Shown here one piece after another: positions 15,857 to 19,752 of a DNA stretch of 19,752 nucleotides. How positions within the stretch are numbered: the first letter of the stretch is position 1; each line of letters opens with the position of its first letter. Under the pieces are notes generated by a model that made no database searches, was not told where the DNA came from, and saw nothing but the letters and a program-made list of their open reading frames with translations. Made by a program: the position numbers and the translations under genes. Source of the DNA: Bordetella parapertussis (lineage in GTDB: Bacteria > Pseudomonadota > Gammaproteobacteria > Burkholderiales > Burkholderiaceae_B); assembly GCA_945872285.1 (NCBI GenBank), contig CAMBZR010000063.1:1-19752 (forward strand). Direction: 5' to 3'.

Positions 15857-16727
15857 AGGACATAACCGCGCGGCCGTACACACCACCGGGGCGGAACAGG
15901 ATGAACAAGAACAGAATCACAAAGGTGACGGCTTCGCTCCATTGCGGATCAATCACGGCTAAACATAGGTTTTCGGCCATCCCTAAGATGAGGCCGGCCA
16001 GCGCCGCACCACGTAAGCTGCCCACGCCCCCGACAATGGTCGCGGCGATACTGATGAGCATCACGTGGTTGCCCATCGCTGGGTTCAGGCCCGACGTGGC
16101 GGCCGTCAGAATGGCAGCGGGTACAACCAGAATCGAACCAATTAAAAAGACGTATTGCGATAGTAGACGCGGCGTGAGCCCATAGACTTCAATCAGGTTT
16201 GGGTTTTCACCCAACGCCCGCAGGGCAATACCGAGACTCGTTTTCGTTAATAACCACTGCAGTGCGATAAAAAATATTAAGGCGCAGGCAATAACCACAG
16301 CAGCAATCGGCGCAACATACAGCCCGGACATCACCTCAAGACTTTTGCTCAAGGGGGTTGACACCGTGACTGCACCACGGCCAAAGATCATCCCGATCAG
16401 GTTTTGTATGATGATGGCCATGCCAAACGAGGCGACAAACACGGTAAAAAATGAGCCTTCGTGGCGCTGAATAATTGCGTAGACATAGCGGTCAAGCAGC
16501 ACGCCGAACAAGCTGGCTGCAAAGGTGGCCGCAAGCGCCGCCACCGGCCAGCTCAGGTGCATGACTGAATAGCATTCATAAAAAATATAACCGGCAATCG
16601 TAAAGGTTGCCCCATGCGCCGCGTGAAAAATCCGGGTCATGCCAAAAATCAGCGAAAACCCGGCTGCAATCAGCGCGTAGAGCGCGCCGGTTTGCAGGCC
16701 GTTAATAAAAAGTTGCGTAAACAGCAT
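15855..16727 (-). CDS. livH: HAAT-family ABC transporter permease, LivH-type
   Basis: Inner-membrane permease (290 residues) with the LivH N-terminal signature GLQTGALYALIAAGFSLIFG (10-29) followed by RIFHAAHG (32-39), and about eight hydrophobic segments to the C-terminus (FILFRPGGVYGR). The conserved ALRALGENPNLIEVYG loop contacts the ATPases. ATG 16727 is preceded by AGGA nine bases upstream. It lies 37 bases after livK and overlaps the livM ribosome site, consistent with one transcript. Confidence 0.93.
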   Translation of the reverse strand: MLFTQLFINGLQTGALYALIAAGFSLIFGMTRIFHAAHGATFTIAGYIFYECYSVMHLSWPVAALAATFAASLFGVLLDRYVYAIIQRHEGSFFTVFVASFGMAIIIQNLIGMIFGRGAVTVSTPLSKSLEVMSGLYVAPIAAVVIACALIFFIALQWLLTKTSLGIALRALGENPNLIEVYGLTPRLLSQYVFLIGSILVVPAAILTAATSGLNPAMGNHVMLISIAATIVGGVGSLRGAALAGLILGMAENLCLAVIDPQWSEAVTFVILFLFILFRPGGVYGRAVMS

Positions 16728-16764
16728 GAGGCAATATCCTAAAGCAAGCTAAACCGAGGAAAAC

Positions 16765-17883
16765 TTATTTGCCTGCTGAGACCACTTTGGTGTTGCCGTC
16801 GCCAACGATTTCATTAATTTGGATCGGGGCTTTGACTGTGCCATCTTCAGAGAACGAAACGGTTGCGCCAACAAATTCAAAGGTCTTGGTGGCTTTGCGT
16901 TGAGCAAGCAAGTTTTCGCCGGTGACGGGTTTACCTGCTTTCTCGAGAGCGGAGGCCAGCTCAGCAAACGTTAAAACGGCGTTGTAATAGTTCACCACGT
17001 AGGCGCCTGGCTCTTTGTTGTACTTAGCTTTGTAGTCAGTGACCACGCGTTTAGTCAGAGGGTCATCACGCGTCAGGTTCAGCTGTTGAGCTGAAAAATA
17101 AGCACCCTTTGCTTCGGGTAAAGATAGGACAGAGGGTGTTGAGAACGCTGAATAGCTTGCAAGCGGCTGGCTGATGCCGTTGTCGCGCAATTGCTTAATC
17201 AACTGAACTTGTTGGTTGCCATAAGAGGCGATATAGACGACATCAGGCTTGGTGTCGCGCACGCGAGCCGCGATTCCTGAAAATTGTTGCGCCGAGGGCG
17301 GAATCGAAAAGTTACCCACCATTTCGCCACCCGCGGCTTTGACCTCGTTGGTGAGTTCTGTCAGAAGCGACTGGCCGATCGGGTCGTCGACATAAACCAT
17401 GACAACACGCTTAAAGCCTTTTTCTTTGACCAAGAAAGGGGCCATGGCGCGCACTTCAAAGTTGGCTAAAGGAATGGTGTTCCAGAAGTATTCGCCCAGC
17501 ATTGCGAGGTCGGGGCCGACGCCACCGCCATTGACCATCACGGTTTTCGTACGCGCGCCGACCGGCGCGACGGCCTTAGAGACCCCAGTGAAGGCCGTCA
17601 GGGCGTACGGAACTTTTGACACGTTAACCAGCTTGGTGGCCGCAGTCACGCCTTGCGCGGGCAGCGCCTGGCTATCTTCGTAAATCACCGACAAGGTGCC
17701 AGATAACTTTTTGTCGGCGTTGATGTGCTCAATCGCTAAGTTGACGCCCGTGCCAAAGACCTGGCCGTATTCGGCATTCGCGCCACTCATCGGAAAAATT
17801 GCACCGATTTTGTAGTCTGCGGCTGCAGCCGGTAGGGCCCAGACAGCCTGAATAAGGGTAAGCCCTAAGATGAGGTTTTTCAT
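16765..17883 (-). CDS. livK: Periplasmic substrate-binding protein of the HAAT ABC transporter, LivK-type
   Basis: Type I periplasmic binding protein (372 residues, Peripla_BP_6 type) that captures the transporter's substrate. It has a cleavable signal peptide (about 1-22, ending PAAAA before DYKIG) and no lipobox cysteine, so it should be soluble. The first strand IGAIFPMSGANAEYG (26-40) is typical of the family. The start is ATG 17883, with CGGAG seven bases upstream; an in-frame extension to 17937 would bury the signal peptide. In this family the ligand ranges over branched-chain amino acids, amides, and aromatic or other carboxylates; the flanking CoA ligases make an organic acid likelier. 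The symbol denotes family, not proven substrate. Confidence 0.92.
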   Translation of the reverse strand: MKNLILGLTLIQAVWALPAAAADYKIGAIFPMSGANAEYGQVFGTGVNLAIEHINADKKLSGTLSVIYEDSQALPAQGVTAATKLVNVSKVPYALTAFTGVSKAVAPVGARTKTVMVNGGGVGPDLAMLGEYFWNTIPLANFEVRAMAPFLVKEKGFKRVVMVYVDDPIGQSLLTELTNEVKAAGGEMVGNFSIPPSAQQFSGIAARVRDTKPDVVYIASYGNQQVQLIKQLRDNGISQPLASYSAFSTPSVLSLPEAKGAYFSAQQLNLTRDDPLTKRVVTDYKAKYNKEPGAYVVNYYNAVLTFAELASALEKAGKPVTGENLLAQRKATKTFEFVGATVSFSEDGTVKAPIQINEIVGDGNTKVVSAGK

Positions 17884-17890
17884 GAGATTG

Positions 17891-17895
17891 CTCCG
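17891..17895 (-). promoter_or_regulatory. Shine-Dalgarno CGGAG deciding the livK start
   Basis: CGGAG lies seven bases before ATG 17883, which starts a normal signal peptide. The rest of the 171-base gap (17884-18054) shows only an AT-rich stretch with TAAAAT near 17950 and no convincing -35 box, so whether livK has its own promoter is open. Confidence 0.6.
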
Positions 17896-18054
17896 AGAGT
17901 GCTGTGAGCAAAGCGTGCAAGAGGCAAGCCTGATCACAACGGTTTTTATTTTACGTTTTTGCTACGAACGATTCACTCGCCGCATTCTTTCAGGATTTTG
18001 CTTCCCTGTCCAATGACATGAATAGGCGTTAGTCTGTATTGCTTATTTAGCTGT

Positions 18055-19614
18055 TCAATGTTGCGCGGCAGCATGAAGCATGCGCGCACGTAAATTTTTC
18101 TTGTCGACTTTATTTGTGCTCGCGATACGGGGCAGAGCCTCGATAAAAATAATGGACTTAGGTTTTTTATAACTTGCGATTTGCTGTCGACAGTGCTCGA
18201 TCAACTCTTGCGAGTCGGGCTGTTGTCCGCGGCAGACGATAAAAGCCACGACGGCTTCGCCCCAGGTTTTGTCTGGCGCACCCACGACGGCGACTTCAAG
18301 CACCAAGGGGTGCGTCAGGAGCGCCTCTTCAACCTCGCGCGAATAAATGTTTTCGCCACCCGAAATGATCATGTCTTTTTTTCGGTCGACTAGAAATAGA
18401 AAATGCTGAGCGTCAAAGTAGCCTAGATCGCCGGTGTAGCACCAACCGTCTCTGAGCGCCTGGTGTGTGGCGACAGAATTGTTCCAGTAGCCTTGCATGG
18501 TGGCGTCTGACAAGATGGTGATTTCGCCGACTTCGTTGGTGCTGCAGGGTGAGCCATCGTCTTTGCGCAGTACGATCTGACAACCAAAGTAGGGCTGACC
18601 AGCTGAGGCCAGACGCTTGATGTCGTGTGGCTTACCCTCTAGCATGTGTTGATGCTTATAGAGGCAAGTGCCCAGCATGCTTTCAGTCATGCCATAGACC
18701 TGCATAAAGATCGGCCCAAATTGCTGGATTGCCCGCTTGAGCAGTGGCACTGGCATCGGTGCAGATGAATAAATCACGGTATGCAAACGGTTCGGTTGGT
18801 TGAGCTGCTCGCTTGGTGCGTCAAGCAGCGTTTGAATCATAATTGGAGCCAAGAGCGCTGTTGTGATCGGTTGCTGAGATAGTGCCAATAAGACTTGGCT
18901 GGCGTCAAAGGCGCGGTGCACCGCAACGGCGCCACCGGCCCAGGCATATGACAAGTAAATACTGAGCGCACCCAAGTGGTAGAAAGGCATCACAAGCAAG
19001 GCACAATCTTGCGGGCTCGCGGCAAAGATATTGGAACAACTCTTGGTCTGCTCAAGCTGCCCGCGTTGGCTGTGCATCACCCCTTTTGGTTGGCCGGTCG
19101 TGCCGCTGGTGTAGACCAAAAAGATGGTGTCCTGCTCGCGTGCGATTAAGGCGGGTCGGGTCGATGCAGCTTGGCTGATTAATTGTCCGTAGTCTTTGTA
19201 AGCGTTGGTCAGAGTGTGGGTTGGCGTACCGATGCAGATGAGAGCTGGAAGCGTCGTTAGGCTCGCGCAGATCTCTTGTACTCGCTCGGCGTATTGTGCT
19301 TCAAAGAGCCATACGCTTGGGATACTATCTTGAAGAATATGCACTTGCTCACGCGCACTGAGTCGGTAGTTGAGCCCAATGCAGGTGAGGCCAGTCAGCC
19401 CGGCGGCCGCGATCAATTCAAGTGTTTCGATACAATTTTGTGCCAAGATCGCGACGCGGTCTTGCCGGTGCAAGCCTAATGACAGTAGCGCATTGCCCAG
19501 TTGATAGGCGCGCGCTAATAGCGTCGTATGTGTGACTTCATGGTCGTTGAAGTAGATTGCAGTCTGATCGCCAAAGAGCGCAGCATTTCTTTCAAAGATT
19601 TCGCCTAAGATCAC
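18055..19614 (-). CDS. AMP-forming fatty-acid-type acyl-CoA ligase, first gene of the liv-type cluster
   Basis: ANL-superfamily ligase (519 residues) predicted to make acyl-CoA from a carboxylic acid, ATP and CoA. Motifs: P-loop VYTSGTTGQPKG (167-178), A5 YGMTE (307-311), A7 YTGDLGY (393-399), hinge DRKKDMIISGGENIYSREVE (410-429), all close to medium/long-chain fatty acyl-CoA ligases. The C-terminal segment reads ASTNKVDKKNL (498-508): Lys502 is kept but the usual Gly before it is Asn. The start is GTG 19614, supported by AAAGG six bases upstream; there is no nearby in-frame ATG. It is clearly a different subfamily from the ligase at the other end of the cluster. Co-transcription with livK across 171 bases is likely but unproven. 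Confidence 0.9.
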   Translation of the reverse strand: MILGEIFERNAALFGDQTAIYFNDHEVTHTTLLARAYQLGNALLSLGLHRQDRVAILAQNCIETLELIAAAGLTGLTCIGLNYRLSAREQVHILQDSIPSVWLFEAQYAERVQEICASLTTLPALICIGTPTHTLTNAYKDYGQLISQAASTRPALIAREQDTIFLVYTSGTTGQPKGVMHSQRGQLEQTKSCSNIFAASPQDCALLVMPFYHLGALSIYLSYAWAGGAVAVHRAFDASQVLLALSQQPITTALLAPIMIQTLLDAPSEQLNQPNRLHTVIYSSAPMPVPLLKRAIQQFGPIFMQVYGMTESMLGTCLYKHQHMLEGKPHDIKRLASAGQPYFGCQIVLRKDDGSPCSTNEVGEITILSDATMQGYWNNSVATHQALRDGWCYTGDLGYFDAQHFLFLVDRKKDMIISGGENIYSREVEEALLTHPLVLEVAVVGAPDKTWGEAVVAFIVCRGQQPDSQELIEHCRQQIASYKKPKSIIFIEALPRIASTNKVDKKNLRARMLHAAAQH

Positions 19615-19620
19615 AAGATG

Positions 19621-19625
19621 CCTTT
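19621..19625 (-). promoter_or_regulatory. Shine-Dalgarno AAAGG supporting the GTG start of the first ligase
   Basis: AAAGG lies six bases before GTG 19614. Confidence 0.6.
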
Positions 19626-19659
19626 GTTATTGTGTTGAAGTAAACATTTGCGTTGAACT

Positions 19660-19719
19660 GAGAAACTCTAAGCTTATGATACCGTTTGCCGGCTGGCTAT
19701 ACAAAGATGTCAGTTTCTC
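19660..19719 (-). promoter_or_regulatory. Candidate promoter flanked by an 8-bp inverted repeat, head of the ligase/liv cluster
   Basis: Reading on the minus strand, TTGTAT (19699-19704) and TATCAT (19676-19681, five of six to the -10 consensus) are separated by 17 bases. The perfect repeat GAGAAACT (19660-19667) and AGTTTCTC (19712-19719) brackets this promoter, one arm at the expected transcript start and the other just upstream of the -35 box. This is a plausible operator layout, but no regulator gene is in the window. Confidence 0.4.
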
Positions 19720-19752
19720 GGCTCGATGATAAAAAATAAAGGCCAGTCAGAG

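Noticed and set aside
15842..15886. N-terminal extension of livM
   Set aside because: The 15 extra residues overlap livH; a strong AAAGGAG sits correctly before ATG 15841.
1..19752. CRISPR array, tRNA or rRNA gene, prophage or defence island
   Set aside because: No regularly spaced repeats, no cloverleaf with expected conserved loops, no rRNA core sequences and no phage or recognised defence genes were seen on either strand, apart from the TnpB element.

Overview
The window looks like chromosomal DNA of a betaproteobacterium, most likely Burkholderiales and close to Alcaligenaceae. I infer this from the character of the proteins (CHCC zinc-finger / SnoaL-like / YheT-type hydrolase string, EI24 protein, single-domain CinA-like protein, HAAT-type transporter with CoA ligases), the moderate-to-high GC content and frequent GTG/TTG starts. 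No rRNA, tRNA or CRISPR array is visible. Coding density is high: no gene-free stretch exceeds 300 bases, and the longest gap is about 247 bases, in front of the RNA helicase gene.

Layout. (1) Positions 1-1263: the right part of an IS200/IS605-type element. It holds a TnpB gene that runs off the left edge and a right end that folds as a three-way junction, the expected 3' part of an omega RNA. (2) 1260-2612: pepP (aminopeptidase P, minus strand). Its stop codon lies in the terminal bases of the element. (3) 2704-5975: ctaG-type cytochrome oxidase assembly factor (+), galU (-) and a BepA-like periplasmic M48 protease with a TPR-like tail (+). (4) 6012-7765: a compact minus-strand operon of a CHCC zinc-finger protein, a SnoaL/NTF2-fold protein and a YheT-family alpha/beta hydrolase. 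(5) 8013-11870: rhlE-type DEAD-box helicase (+, TTG start), a thioredoxin-like protein (-), an EI24 membrane protein (+, TTG start) and a CinA-like molybdopterin-binding-domain protein (+). (6) 11871-19614: a seven-gene minus-strand cluster read as acyl-CoA ligase, livK, livH, livM, livG, livF, acyl-CoA ligase.

How the parts work together. The last 8 kb is the one clear metabolic system: a complete HAAT-family ABC importer (binding protein, two permeases, two ATPases), tightly coupled and bracketed by two different AMP-forming CoA ligases. This suggests uptake of a carboxylic acid (aromatic, alicyclic or fatty) followed by CoA activation, rather than plain branched-chain amino acid import. 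The LivG subunit has an unusual ABC signature (LAYAE), so the ATPase pair probably has one canonical and one degenerate site. The other genes are mostly ordinary housekeeping genes.

I do not see a clearly new multi-gene defence or mobile system. The items most worth a second look are the TnpB/omega-RNA end fused to the pepP 3' end (with a predicted guide antisense to pepP), the ligase-flanked transporter with its degenerate ABC signature, and the overlapping leader-ORF/TTG start of the helicase.
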